Of a stretch of 64,000 bases of DNA, positions 53,937 to 63,995 are shown piece after piece. The stretch is from Flavobacterium degerlachei (GTDB taxonomy: Bacteria; Bacteroidota; Bacteroidia; Flavobacteriales; Flavobacteriaceae). A program made the translations under genes and the position numbers. The stretch is taken from NCBI RefSeq assembly GCF_900106645.1, contig NZ_FNMV01000003.1, positions 186,001-250,000 on the forward strand, given 5' to 3'. The first letter of the stretch is position 1. Every line of letters starts with the position of its first letter. The notes under the pieces were generated by a model, which made no database searches, was not told the origin of the DNA, and worked only from the letters and a program-made list of their open reading frames with translations.

Positions 53937-55139
53937 ATGGATTTAAAATCTGGATTGCCATTCTGGCTAATAAAAAATGGACTGACTGATGATTACTTGA
54001 CATTAGACACAAATATTGAAACTGAAATTTTGATAATCGGCTCAGGTATTACAGGTGCCCTAACAGCGCACTTTTTATGTGATGCAGGAGTCAAATGTGT
54101 AATTGTTGATAAAAGAATGTCATCTACAGGAAGTACAACTGCAAGCACTGCCCAATTACAATACGAAATTGACACCTATCTATTTGATTTAATAGATAAA
54201 GTAGGTGAAGTGAATGCGGTTAAAGCGTATAAAAAATGTTTAGAGTCCATTTATACTTTAGAAAAAATTATAAAAAAACTTAAAATTGACGGCCACTTTA
54301 ATTGGAGATCCAGTTTGTATATTGCTTCAAATGCCGCGGGATTCAAAGATTTAGAAAAGGAATATGAAATCAGGAAGAAACATAAGCTTCCTGTTACTTT
54401 GTTGAACCAAAAGCAACTCAAAAGCAAATTTAACATTGACAAAAAAGGAGCTTTATACAATGATTGCTCAGCACAAATCGACACCTTTAAACTTTGCAAT
54501 GAGATTCTGGATTATCATAAAAAGCACTCTGGACTATTAGTTTACAGTCATACTGAAATTGTGAAAATCGAAAATAAAAAAGGCTATATCCTTGCACATA
54601 CAGAGAAAAAGAACACTATTAAAGCAAAAAAAATTGTGGCAGCACCCGGTTTTGAGTCGGAGAAATTATTGAAAGAGAAAGTAATGCAACTAAACTCGAC
54701 TTATGTGATTGTTAGTAAACCAATGAAAGAGGATGAATTTTGGCAAGAAAAATGTTTGATTTGGGAAACAGCACGGCCTTACATTTATATAAGAACTACT
54801 GAGGACAATAGAATTATGGTAGGCGGTTTTGATGAACCTTTTCAGGATCCTAAACGAAGAGACAAACTGATGGAGAAAAAAAATGAAGCCATTATAAAAC
54901 GTTTCAAAAAGTTCTTTCCTGACAGTAAAATTGAGATCGATTTTTATTGGTGCGGAACCTTTGGAGAAACTAAAGATGGTTTGCCGTTCATAGGCGAACA
55001 TAAAGACCATCCCAATATGTACTTTGCACTAGGTTATGGAGGAAACGGAATTACATTTAGTGTCATTGCTGCTGAGATGATTAAAGATCTATATGTAGGT
55101 AATCCAACAGATGCTGATTTATTCGCTTTTGACAGATAA
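53937..55139 (+). CDS. FAD-dependent oxidoreductase (DAO family), 400 aa
   Basis: From ATG 53937 (a GTG nine codons upstream is possible). A Rossmann nucleotide-binding motif lies at about 34-62: ILIIGSGITGALTAHFLCDAGVKCVIVDKR, only parts quoted by family (GxGxxG). The rest matches the D-amino-acid oxidase / glycine oxidase fold, with GYGGNGITFSVIAAEMI at the C-terminus closing the FAD site. The substrate is unknown. The next genes 380 bp downstream include two racemase-fold enzymes, so oxidation of an amino acid or amine is plausible but not shown. Confidence 0.85.
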   Translation: MDLKSGLPFWLIKNGLTDDYLTLDTNIETEILIIGSGITGALTAHFLCDAGVKCVIVDKRMSSTGSTTASTAQLQYEIDTYLFDLIDKVGEVNAVKAYKKCLESIYTLEKIIKKLKIDGHFNWRSSLYIASNAAGFKDLEKEYEIRKKHKLPVTLLNQKQLKSKFNIDKKGALYNDCSAQIDTFKLCNEILDYHKKHSGLLVYSHTEIVKIENKKGYILAHTEKKNTIKAKKIVAAPGFESEKLLKEKVMQLNSTYVIVSKPMKEDEFWQEKCLIWETARPYIYIRTTEDNRIMVGGFDEPFQDPKRRDKLMEKKNEAIIKRFKKFFPDSKIEIDFYWCGTFGETKDGLPFIGEHKDHPNMYFALGYGGNGITFSVIAAEMIKDLYVGNPTDADLFAFDR

Positions 55140-55520
55140 CAATTGCATAAATATGGTTAAAAAACAAAAGGATTTTTTTAATTATAAATTCTATTATGGG
55201 CTTTCAATTTTTAGTTTTTAAGGCCCCAAAAACCAATTTAAATACGCAATTTAAAACTCAAAAATGATTTTATTAAAAAGTAAGCACTTTCCAGTTATTT
55301 GCATTTTCAGCCCTTTTTGGATATATTTTCTTATATTTGCCGAGATTTAATTGATTTTTTGGACCAAAACATGAATTATCGCTAACATTTAGCAAGCGTC
55401 CTTTCAACGATTTCATAGCCATGAAATCTACTTTAAAATCACCATTTAATTGCAGCATGCTGCACCTTTTGCCATTTGGAAAAATTCCATTCGCAGGCTT
55501 CAAAATAATCCGATTACAAT
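55140..55520. other. Intergenic stretch before the symporter operon
   Basis: About 380 bases. No gene is supported. A minus-strand frame at 55273-55530 has no recognisable features and overlaps the symporter start. The operon promoter is expected here. Confidence 0.45.
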
Positions 55521-56993
55521 ATGCACACAATAGATTATATTATCTTCGTTGTTTACATGGCTGCCATGTTAGGCGTTGGTCTTTATTTCTTTAATAAAAA
55601 TAAAACAGCCGAGGATTTTTACGTAAGCGGACGGAATATGAGCAGTTGGCATATTGGTTTATCAGTTGTCGCTACTGATGTTGGTGGTGGATTTTCGATT
55701 GGTTTAGGTGGTCTTGGTTTTACAATGGGAATCTCTGGTTCATGGATGTTATTCACGGGACTACTTGGTGCTTGGCTAAGTGCAGTCTACCTGATTCCAA
55801 AGGTGAGCCACTTAGGTCACAAACATAAATTCTTCACTTTTCCTCAAATATTTGATCATTTTTACAATAGTAAAGTAGCATTGTTAGCCGGAATTATTTC
55901 TGCTATTGGATATATTGGATTTACAAGTTCGCAGGTTTTGGCTGGAGCCAAATTAGCTTCGGCAACTATTGATGGATTAAATATTCAGACAGCATTGATT
56001 GTTATGGGCGCCATAGCAGTAATCTATACAGCAATTGGAGGGTTAAAAGCCGTTATATATACTGATACTATTCAATGGTTGATCTTGATTGGAGGATTAG
56101 TTTTTATCGGTATTCCTATTGCTTATAATGCCGTAGATGGTTATGATGTCATCAAAGCAACATTAGCACCTGAATATTTATCATTAACCAATGTAAAATG
56201 GTACCAAATATTAAATTGGTCGATAACCATCATTCCTATTTGGTTTGTGGGAATGACTTTATACCAAAGAATTTATGCCAGTAAAGGCGAAAAAGAAGCG
56301 AAAAAAGCATGGCTAATTGCTGGAGTTTTCGAATGGCCTATAATGGCTTTCATGGGAGTAATACTGGGAATGCTTGCCAAAGTAGCCGCCACAAATGGTA
56401 TGTTTGAAGGAATTACTGATGCCGCGTCTATGGATAGTGAAATGGGATTACCTATTTTATTAGCGACTATACTTCCCATTGGATTAATGGGCTTGATGCT
56501 TTCCTCCTATTTTTCGGCTATCCTTTCCACAGCTGACTCTTGTTTAATGGCAGCCTCAGGAAATATTGTTACCGATATTCTTGCCAAGTTTTCTAAAAAA
56601 GAATTAACGCATAAAAAAGAACTTCGCCTTTCTCAAATAGTCACACTATTGATTGGTGTTTTTGCCATATTACTGGCGTCACAAATGCAAAATGTGCTGG
56701 AGCTCATGCTCTACTCCTACGCATTCATGGTATCAGGATTATTCATTCCTGTACTTGGTGCTTTATTTTGGAAGAAAAGCCATCCCACTGCTGCTTTTTG
56801 GAGTATGCTTTTTGGAGGAGGAACAACAATTTTCCTAATTATTAGCGAAAATAAATTACCTTTAGGAATAAAATTACCCGAACATTTGGATGCAAATATT
56901 TACGGAATAACTATTTCGTTTATTTTATTCGTTACCATATCGATTTATCACTATAACAAAAAAGAAAAACAAAATGGAATTCAAAATAATTAA
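55521..56993 (+). CDS. Sodium:solute symporter (SSS family), 490 aa
   Basis: A Na+-coupled uptake protein of the inner membrane, 13 expected helices. The start MHTIDYIIFVVYMAAMLGVG and the YFFNKNKTAEDFYVSGRNMSSWHIGLSVVATDVGGGFSIGLGG region (parts, 24-66) are typical, as is the AIYTAIGGLKAVIYTDTIQ stretch near 170-188 and SSYFSAILSTADSCLMAASGNIVTD near 330-354. The substrate class (amino acids, sugars, pantothenate, proline) is not fixed. It heads an operon with overlapping genes for an acetyltransferase, an M20 amidohydrolase and two racemase-fold enzymes, so the cargo is probably an amino-acid derivative. Its end overlaps the next gene by 20 bp. Confidence 0.92.
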   Translation: MHTIDYIIFVVYMAAMLGVGLYFFNKNKTAEDFYVSGRNMSSWHIGLSVVATDVGGGFSIGLGGLGFTMGISGSWMLFTGLLGAWLSAVYLIPKVSHLGHKHKFFTFPQIFDHFYNSKVALLAGIISAIGYIGFTSSQVLAGAKLASATIDGLNIQTALIVMGAIAVIYTAIGGLKAVIYTDTIQWLILIGGLVFIGIPIAYNAVDGYDVIKATLAPEYLSLTNVKWYQILNWSITIIPIWFVGMTLYQRIYASKGEKEAKKAWLIAGVFEWPIMAFMGVILGMLAKVAATNGMFEGITDAASMDSEMGLPILLATILPIGLMGLMLSSYFSAILSTADSCLMAASGNIVTDILAKFSKKELTHKKELRLSQIVTLLIGVFAILLASQMQNVLELMLYSYAFMVSGLFIPVLGALFWKKSHPTAAFWSMLFGGGTTIFLIISENKLPLGIKLPEHLDANIYGITISFILFVTISIYHYNKKEKQNGIQNN

Positions 56994-57408
56994 TGCAGCT
57001 TCAGGAGAAGATAAAACATATACAAATCAAATAATAGCTCAGTTTCTATATACTCATTTAGAAGAATATGGCGATAAAATCGAAGACATTCTAAAATGTA
57101 TCGATTATGTAATGACTCCAGAAAAAGGAGGAAATATAGTAGTTGGTTTAGACGAAAATAAAATTGTAGGTGTTACCATTTTAAACAATACCAACATGAA
57201 AGATTTCATACCAGAAAACATTTTGGTATATATTGCTGTTGACAATAGCCAACGTGGTAAAGGATTTGGAAAACAATTAATGCAAAAAGCCATCTCAATT
57301 GCAGAGGGAAATATTGCACTTCATGTTGAACCGGATAATCCAGCCAAAAAACTATATGAAAAGCTAGGTTTCACTAACAAATACCTGGAAATGCGTCTCA
57401 TCAAATAG
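56974..57408 (+). CDS. GNAT-family N-acetyltransferase, 144 aa
   Basis: It transfers an acetyl group from acetyl-CoA to an amine. The core is VYIAVDNSQRGKGFGKQLMQKAI at about 87-109, with the Q/RxxGxG/A motif that binds CoA pyrophosphate, and HVEPDNPAKKLYEKLGF at about 117-133, the conserved motif B end. Its first 20 bases overlap the symporter gene and the stop is 6 bases before the next ATG, so it is translated as part of the operon. It may act on the same amino-acid derivative. Confidence 0.9.
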   Translation: MEFKIINAASGEDKTYTNQIIAQFLYTHLEEYGDKIEDILKCIDYVMTPEKGGNIVVGLDENKIVGVTILNNTNMKDFIPENILVYIAVDNSQRGKGFGKQLMQKAISIAEGNIALHVEPDNPAKKLYEKLGFTNKYLEMRLIK

Positions 57409-57414
57409 TCCAAA

Positions 57415-58569
57415 ATGGAAAATTTACAACAGCGCATTGAATCTTTAATTCAGTTGCGTAAGGAATTGCATCAACATCCTGAGGTTTCTGGAAAAGAGTT
57501 AGAAACCTCAAAAAAAATCATTGCTTTTCTCGAAAAGTACGCTCCAGATGAAATCATTACAGAAATAGGAGAAACTGGAATAGTGGCAATTTATAAAGGT
57601 AAACAAACGGGGAAAACCGTATTGTTTAGATGCGAACTAGATGCTTTACCAATTGAAGAAATAAATACATTTGACCATCGCTCGCTAACAAATGGGGTTT
57701 CCCATAAATGCGGACATGACGGTCATATGGCTATCTTATGTGGTCTAGCTATGGAACTATCACAAAACAGACCTGAGACAGGATCAGTAATTTTATTGTT
57801 TCAACCGGCTGAGGAAGATGGTAGCGGAGCACAAAAAGTATTTTCGGATCCAAAATTTGCCTTGCTACAACCTGATTATGTTTTTGCTTTGCATAACATT
57901 CCCGGCTATAAAAAAAATCAAATTGTCATTAAAAATGACACATTCAGTTGTGCTGTAAACAGCATGATTATTAAATTAAAAGGAATTACAGCTCATGCGG
58001 GTGAACCCGAAATGGGAATTAATCCTACTTTGGCGATAGCCAAAATAGCTACTCAGTTCAACCAACTCATACAAGCTGATATTGCAAAGAAAAATTACTG
58101 CCTGATTACTCCTATTTATATTAAAATGGGGAAAAAAGCCTATGGAGTTTCAGCTGGAGCAGGAGAAATTCATTTCACTGTAAGAAGTGACAGTAATTCG
58201 CAAATGAAGCAAGTAGAAAATACTTTAGAGAAACGAGCAAAAACAATCGCTGAAGAATTTAATTTGAAATGTAAAATCTCTTGGACACAAGGTTTTCAAG
58301 CAAATGAAAATAATAAGGAAGCAACAAATTATATTAGAAATTCAGCAAAAACCAATAATTTTGAATTATTGGAAAAAGAAACTCCTTTTACATGGGGTGA
58401 AGATTTTGGTTTGTTTACCCAGCACTATCCGGGCGCTATGTTTGGCCTAGGTTCTGGAATAAACACCCCTGCCCTTCACAATCCAGATTACGATTTTCCT
58501 GATGAGATTATCAGCACGGGAATTTCCGTTTTTCACCAAATCAGCAAACAAATTACGGATGCACACTAA
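57415..58569 (+). CDS. M20-family amidohydrolase, 384 aa
   Basis: A zinc or manganese hydrolase of N-acyl amino acids or similar amides. The metal site motifs are LRKELHQHPEVSGKE at about 14-28, RCELDALPIEE near 68-78, KCGHDGHMAILCG at about 97-109, QPAEEDGSGA near 137-146, with catalytic Glu in it, and a later HAG(E) in GITAHAGEPE. The protein is most like the IAA-amino-acid hydrolase/aminoacylase group. It sits in the operon between the acetyltransferase and the racemases, so it may release the free amino acid. The last codons overlap the next start by 11 bp. Confidence 0.92.
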   Translation: MENLQQRIESLIQLRKELHQHPEVSGKELETSKKIIAFLEKYAPDEIITEIGETGIVAIYKGKQTGKTVLFRCELDALPIEEINTFDHRSLTNGVSHKCGHDGHMAILCGLAMELSQNRPETGSVILLFQPAEEDGSGAQKVFSDPKFALLQPDYVFALHNIPGYKKNQIVIKNDTFSCAVNSMIIKLKGITAHAGEPEMGINPTLAIAKIATQFNQLIQADIAKKNYCLITPIYIKMGKKAYGVSAGAGEIHFTVRSDSNSQMKQVENTLEKRAKTIAEEFNLKCKISWTQGFQANENNKEATNYIRNSAKTNNFELLEKETPFTWGEDFGLFTQHYPGAMFGLGSGINTPALHNPDYDFPDEIISTGISVFHQISKQITDAH

Positions 58570-59710
58570 TTCAATAATTGAACTTAATACCAGCGCTTAT
58601 CAAAAGAATCTTTCTTTTCTTCGAACTACTTTTGGAAAAAAAGTACAAATTTCATGTGTTGTAAAAGGAAACGCTTATGGACATGGCGTTAAGGAAATTG
58701 TTTCGATGGCCTATGCGAATGGAATAACACATTTTTCTGTTTTTGATGTAGAGGAAGCGAAAACCGTGAAAGAAGAATTAGAGAATAAAGCCACTGTTAT
58801 GGTAATGGGACTCGTTCAAGACGAAGACATGGAATGGGTGGTCGATAATAACGTAGAGTTTTTTGTTTTTGAGAAAGCCAGATTAACAAAAGCGGCTAAA
58901 ACAGCAAAAAAACTCAATAAAAAAGCAATTGTACATATTGAGGTAGAGACAGGAATGCATCGTACCGGCTTTGAAAAAAACGAACTCAATGCAGTAATTG
59001 CTTTTCTAAAAAAAGAAAAAGAACACATTTATTTTAAGGGACTATGTACACATTATGCGGGTGCCGAAAGTATTGCAAACTATTATAGGGTCGATAAGCA
59101 AATTAAACGATTTGATGATATTTATCAATATCTTTGTAAGATTGACTTAAAGCCAGAAATTAAACATTCAGCTTGTTCAGCGGCATCGATTATGTTTCCC
59201 GAAACCAGAATGGATATGGTTCGAATAGGAATCATTCAATACGGATTATGGCCAAGTCCTGAAGTATTTGTCAATTTTTTAAGTACAAAAAAGAATAAAA
59301 TTGATCCTCTTCAAAGAGTTATTACTTGGAAAAGTAAAATAATGAGTGTGAAAAAGGTGAAAATTGGAGAATTTATAGGATATGGTACTAGCTTCCTTGC
59401 AGAAAGGAATATGACTGTTGCAGTAATTCCCATTGGTTATTCTCATGGTTATAGCCGTTCTCTAAGCAACCAAGGAAGAGTTCTTATCAATGGACAACGC
59501 TGTATTGTAGTTGGGTCAGTAAACATGAATATGATGACTGTCGATGTAACAAATATTGAGTCAGTGAAGAAAGACGATGAAGTAGTTTTAATTGGCTCTC
59601 AAAGTGACCTTTCAGTATCTGTAGCTTCTTTTAGTGATTTTAGCAATCAATTGAACTATGAATTATTAACCCGAATTTCAAAAACGATTCCACGTAAAAT
59701 TATAGAATAA
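58559..59710 (+). CDS. Alanine-racemase-fold enzyme, first of two, 383 aa
   Basis: From ATG 58559, which overlaps the end of the M20 gene. This is a PLP enzyme of the alanine racemase family. PLP-lysine is Lys36 in CVVKGNAYGHG. The substrate loop HIEVETGMHRTGF is at about 129-141. HSACSAASIM and MDMVRIGIIQYGLWP follow, and the C-terminal domain has GEFIGYGTSF and PIGYSHGY with the catalytic Tyr region. The beta-domain NMNMMTVDVT is also present. It is the Alr fold, but a second, different racemase gene follows immediately, so its substrate may not be alanine. Confidence 0.9.
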   Translation: MHTNSIIELNTSAYQKNLSFLRTTFGKKVQISCVVKGNAYGHGVKEIVSMAYANGITHFSVFDVEEAKTVKEELENKATVMVMGLVQDEDMEWVVDNNVEFFVFEKARLTKAAKTAKKLNKKAIVHIEVETGMHRTGFEKNELNAVIAFLKKEKEHIYFKGLCTHYAGAESIANYYRVDKQIKRFDDIYQYLCKIDLKPEIKHSACSAASIMFPETRMDMVRIGIIQYGLWPSPEVFVNFLSTKKNKIDPLQRVITWKSKIMSVKKVKIGEFIGYGTSFLAERNMTVAVIPIGYSHGYSRSLSNQGRVLINGQRCIVVGSVNMNMMTVDVTNIESVKKDDEVVLIGSQSDLSVSVASFSDFSNQLNYELLTRISKTIPRKIIE

Positions 59711-60783
59711 TGGCCTTTATAAAACTATACCGAAAAAAATTAGAGGAAAATTACACTTTCTTGAATAACATTTTTGAGTCCAGACATATAGAATGGGGTG
59801 TTGTTACAAAGCTTCTTTGCGGTAATACAATTTACTTAAAAGAAATTATTGCATTAGGTGTAAGAGAAATGCATGATTCTAGAATTAGTAACTTAAAAAA
59901 AATAAAGGCGTTGGACCCTACAATCCAAACCGTCTATATTAAACCACCTGCAAAACGAAGTATTGAAAAAATTGTAAAATATGCTGACGTCAGTTTTAAC
60001 ACTGAAATTTATACTATCCAACAGCTCTCCAAAGAGGCTCAAAAGCAAAATAAAATCCACAAAGTCATTATTATGATTGAAATGGGTGATTTGCGAGAAG
60101 GTGTTATGGGTGAAGAGTTAGTTGAATTTTATGGTGATATATTAAAGTTACCCAATATAGAAATCCGCGGAATTGGTACCAATCTTAATTGCCTGAGTGG
60201 CATTATGCCTACTCAAGACAAATTGATTCAATTAAGTTTATACAAGCAACTGATAGAAGCAAAATTCAACATCACAATTCCGTGGGTTTCAGGAGGAACT
60301 TCTGTTGCCATTCCTTTAATATTGAAAAATGCACGCCCAATGGCAGTTAACCATTTTAGAATTGGCGAAGCTTTATTTTTTGGTAAAGATCTCTTTACAG
60401 GCGAAACTATTGAGGGCATGCATAATGATGTATTCAAATTGTATTCAGAAATTATAGAAATCACTGAAAAACCGGATACACCAGTTGGTGAGTTGGGAGA
60501 AAGTGGGGTTGGAACATCTTATGTACCAAGTGACACAGACGATTTAGGAGAGACTTCGTTAAGAGCAATATTGGATATTGGTTTGTTAGATATGCAACCG
60601 CAATATATAGAAGCTGAGGATCCTGATATCACTATCATTGATGCAAGTTCAGATATGCTTGTCATTGACATTTCAAGTTCGAAAAAGAAATATAAAATAG
60701 GTGATTTAGTCTCATTCAAAATACAATATATGGGAGCGCTTTATCTTTTGAATTCCGATTATATTGAAAAAACGATTGGATAA
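59710..60783 (+). CDS. Alanine/ornithine-racemase-family PLP enzyme, second of two, 357 aa
   Basis: The sequence belongs to the ornithine racemase (Orr) / YhfX-like group of PLP enzymes, fold type III, distinct from Alr. The predicted PLP-lysine is Lys34 in WGVVTKLLCGN. Family blocks are EMGDLREGV near 128-136, GIGTNLNCLSG near 158-168 and WVSGGTSVAIPL near 195-206. The ATG overlaps the preceding stop by one base (TAATG). With the upstream Alr-fold enzyme it forms a pair that could work on two amino acids or as a heteromer. A terminator follows. Confidence 0.88.
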   Translation: MAFIKLYRKKLEENYTFLNNIFESRHIEWGVVTKLLCGNTIYLKEIIALGVREMHDSRISNLKKIKALDPTIQTVYIKPPAKRSIEKIVKYADVSFNTEIYTIQQLSKEAQKQNKIHKVIIMIEMGDLREGVMGEELVEFYGDILKLPNIEIRGIGTNLNCLSGIMPTQDKLIQLSLYKQLIEAKFNITIPWVSGGTSVAIPLILKNARPMAVNHFRIGEALFFGKDLFTGETIEGMHNDVFKLYSEIIEITEKPDTPVGELGESGVGTSYVPSDTDDLGETSLRAILDIGLLDMQPQYIEAEDPDITIIDASSDMLVIDISSSKKKYKIGDLVSFKIQYMGALYLLNSDYIEKTIG

Positions 60784-60805
60784 CCTATATTTAATCTACA
60801 ATGTA

Positions 60806-60847
60806 AAAAGGGAAAATGAAATCAAAATTCATTTTCCCTTTCTTTTT
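60806..60847 (+). terminator. Intrinsic terminator of the symporter-racemase operon
   Basis: AAAGGGAAAATGAA pairs with TTCATTTTCCCTTT around a 7-base loop, followed by T-rich sequence. Confidence 0.9.
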
Positions 60848-60949
60848 TATGTTTTACAATTACAAACCATTACACAAATGTTAAATAACCATCTTTTTAA
60901 CATTTAATTATAATGATTTTCTACATTTAGCAAAAATTAACAAACCTAT

Positions 60950-63946
60950 ATGAAAAGAATCAATACCCTCCTATTTCTATTAATTTTCATTCTCAAAATA
61001 GATGCCCAAGAATATTTTCCAAACAATGAAAGTATCCACAATAGAAACAATAACTATACGGCTTTTATAAATGCCAAAATAATAGTAACGTCCAAACAAA
61101 TCATTGAGAAAGGTAGCTTACTGGTTCAAAATGGAAGAATAATCGCTGTTGGAAAAACAGTGACAATCCCAAAAAACGCTGTAACAATTGATTTGGACGG
61201 TAAGTCTATTTACCCTTCATTTATTGATATGTACAGTAGTTTTGGAATCGAAAAAACCAAAAAAAGCGAAAGTAGCCGTCAATCACAGGTATATGACACG
61301 AAAAAGGCAGGTTATTACTGGAACGAGCACATCAAACCAGAAGCAGATGCTTACCAAATCTTTAAATATGATAATTCAAAAGCCGAAGAGCTATTAAAGG
61401 CTGGATTTGGAGTTGTAAATACGCATATCGAAGATGGTATAGCTCAAGGTACCGGTGCTTTAATCGCCCTAAACAATGAAGAGCAAGGAGTTCGTTTAAT
61501 AACTGATAAAATCAGTAATCATTTTAGTTTTTCAAGAAGTGCTTCTTCAATTCAAGCCTACCCTAGTTCACTAATGGGAATGATGGCCTTGCTTCGCCAA
61601 ATGTATCTCGACCTAGATTGGTACAAAAAAGGGAATTCAAAAACTCAAGATTTATCATTGGAAGCCTTGAATAAAAATGAAAAATTAGTTCAAATATTTG
61701 CATCTGAGGATAAACTGAATAGTTTAAGAGCCGCAAAAATTGCCAAAGAATTTGGTTTGAACTATATCTTAAAAGGTGCCGGAAATGAGTATGAAAGGAT
61801 TGAAGAAATTAAAAAAACTGATGCAAAATTTATTATTCCAATAAACTTCCCAGAAGCGTATGATGTTTCAAACCCATATCAAGCAAGTCAATTGGATTAT
61901 TCTGATTTATTGCAATGGAACCAAGCTCCCACAAATTTAAAGGTATTATCAGATAACGGAATCACATTTGCATTAACCACAGATAAATTAAAAAAGACCG
62001 AAGATTTTCGAACCAATCTTTTAAAAGCGATTCAATATGGATTTGACAAAACCAAAGCATTGGAATCCCTAACTACAATTCCTGCTTCATTATTAGGAAA
62101 GAGCAATGAAATAGGTAGTTTAAAAGAAGGTAGCTTTGCCAATTTCCTTATTACTTCAGGAGAAATCTTCGATAAAGAAACTACCGTTTATGAAAATTGG
62201 GTTCAAGGAACAAAGTATGTGATTAATGATCGTCTTGCAAAAGACATTCGTGGAGAATATGAACTAACATATGATTCTAAAACTTACAAATGGATAATAA
62301 AAGGTGAAATAAACGCCCCAAAATCAGAGATTAAAACAACTGATGCAAAAAAAATTGATTCAAAAATTTCCATTTCAAATAATTGGATTTCTTTAATCAT
62401 ACAAACAAAAGATACGACAAAGACTAATTACAATCGTCTTAGCGCTTATGTAGATAACAGTCAAAATATAACAGGAAAAGCAATTTCATTTGACGGAAGA
62501 GAATCAACATGGTCAGCAGTAAAAATTGCCCCATTCTTGAAAGAAATTGATTCATCTAAAATAGAGAAGAATATTAAAATTATACCAACTAGCTATCCTA
62601 ATATTGCTTTTGGTGATTTAGAAAAACCAAAGCAAGAAACCATATTATTTAAAAATGCTACGGTCTGGACCAATGAAAAAGAAGGTGTTTTAAAACAGAC
62701 GGATGTATTAATAAAAAACGGTAAAATTGCAGCAATTGGAAATGGCATCACTGATGCGACAGCGACTGTTATAGATGCAAAAGGAAAACACTTAACTAGT
62801 GGAATCATTGATGAACATTCTCATATTGCCATTACAAAAGGAGTGAATGAAAGTGGTCACAATTCAAGTGCTGAAGTTACAGTAGAAGATGTAGTTAACT
62901 CAGATGACATAAATATTTACCGAGAGCTGGCGGGAGGAGTTACAATCTCACAGTTGCTACATGGGTCGGCAAACCCAATAGGGGGACGTTCCGCAATTGT
63001 AAAATGGAAATGGGGTGCTAGTCCTGAGGAAATGCTTTACAAAGACCAACCTAAATTCATCAAGTTTGCTTTAGGAGAAAATGTTAAACAAGCGAATTGG
63101 GGGAATATAAACCCTACACGTTTCCCACAAACAAGAATGGGTGTAGAACAAGTTTATATTGATTATTTTCAGCGTGCCAAAGAATATGATGCCGCATGGA
63201 AAACATACAATTCAAGTTCTAAAAAGGATAAAACAAAAGCACCAAGAATTGACTTGGAACTACAAACTCTAGCTGAAATACTAAATAAGGAACGCTTTAT
63301 TAGCTGTCACTCCTATGTACAATCAGAAATTTTGATGCTAATGAACGTGGCTGAAAAATTTAATTTTAGAGTCAATACTTTTACACACATTCTGGAGGGA
63401 TACAAAGTAGCGGACAAAATGAAAGAACACGGTGCTGGCGCATCGACATTTTCGGATTGGTGGGCATACAAGTTTGAAGTAAACGATGCTATTCCATACA
63501 ACGGAGCAATTATGCATAATGCAGGAGTTGTGGTTGCCTACAATTCTGATGACGCAGAAATGTCAAGGAGATTGAATCAGGAAGCTGCAAAGGCTGTCAA
63601 ATACGGTGATGTCACTGAGGAGGAAGCTTGGAAGTTTGTCACTTTAAATCCTGCAAAACTATTGCATATTGACGATAAAGTAGGAAGTATTAAAATAGGT
63701 AAAGATGCTGATATTGTTCTTTGGAATGATAATCCATTGTCAATTTATGCCAAAGTCGAGAAAACAATAATCGAAGGCATTGTATATTATGACATTAAAA
63801 AAGATGAAGCTAAAAGAGTAAAGATTGTCAATGACCGAAATCAGTTAATTGGTCAAATGCTGGACGAGAAAAACAAAGGCATGAAAACTCAAGAGCCAAA
63901 GAAAAAAGAGAAAGTAGAATATCATTGTGATACTTTAGAACAATAG
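60950..63946 (+). CDS. Exported two-domain amidohydrolase, 998 aa
   Basis: A signal peptide occupies residues 1-19 (MKRINTLLFLLIFILKIDAQ). The protein has two amidohydrolase-superfamily parts: an N-terminal one (about 35-430, with YPSFIDMYSSFG, lacking the usual HxH metal motif) and a C-terminal one (about 550-990). The C-terminal part has SGIIDEHSHIAIT with an intact HxH, THILEG, and a VVVAYNSDDAEMSRR region with the catalytic Asp and IGKDADIVLWNDNPLS. The N-terminal copy is probably structural. Members of this group are abundant in Bacteroidota and often occur as tandem genes, but their substrates are unknown. The ATG near the window end may start such a second gene. Confidence 0.9.
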   Translation: MKRINTLLFLLIFILKIDAQEYFPNNESIHNRNNNYTAFINAKIIVTSKQIIEKGSLLVQNGRIIAVGKTVTIPKNAVTIDLDGKSIYPSFIDMYSSFGIEKTKKSESSRQSQVYDTKKAGYYWNEHIKPEADAYQIFKYDNSKAEELLKAGFGVVNTHIEDGIAQGTGALIALNNEEQGVRLITDKISNHFSFSRSASSIQAYPSSLMGMMALLRQMYLDLDWYKKGNSKTQDLSLEALNKNEKLVQIFASEDKLNSLRAAKIAKEFGLNYILKGAGNEYERIEEIKKTDAKFIIPINFPEAYDVSNPYQASQLDYSDLLQWNQAPTNLKVLSDNGITFALTTDKLKKTEDFRTNLLKAIQYGFDKTKALESLTTIPASLLGKSNEIGSLKEGSFANFLITSGEIFDKETTVYENWVQGTKYVINDRLAKDIRGEYELTYDSKTYKWIIKGEINAPKSEIKTTDAKKIDSKISISNNWISLIIQTKDTTKTNYNRLSAYVDNSQNITGKAISFDGRESTWSAVKIAPFLKEIDSSKIEKNIKIIPTSYPNIAFGDLEKPKQETILFKNATVWTNEKEGVLKQTDVLIKNGKIAAIGNGITDATATVIDAKGKHLTSGIIDEHSHIAITKGVNESGHNSSAEVTVEDVVNSDDINIYRELAGGVTISQLLHGSANPIGGRSAIVKWKWGASPEEMLYKDQPKFIKFALGENVKQANWGNINPTRFPQTRMGVEQVYIDYFQRAKEYDAAWKTYNSSSKKDKTKAPRIDLELQTLAEILNKERFISCHSYVQSEILMLMNVAEKFNFRVNTFTHILEGYKVADKMKEHGAGASTFSDWWAYKFEVNDAIPYNGAIMHNAGVVVAYNSDDAEMSRRLNQEAAKAVKYGDVTEEEAWKFVTLNPAKLLHIDDKVGSIKIGKDADIVLWNDNPLSIYAKVEKTIIEGIVYYDIKKDEAKRVKIVNDRNQLIGQMLDEKNKGMKTQEPKKKEKVEYHCDTLEQ

Positions 63947-63995
63947 TAAATCAAAAATAACCAATCACAATCATAAAAACATAATTCTAAATACA

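Noticed and set aside
55273..55530. Minus-strand frame before the symporter
   Set aside because: It overlaps the symporter start, has no recognisable motif and lies where the operon promoter is expected.
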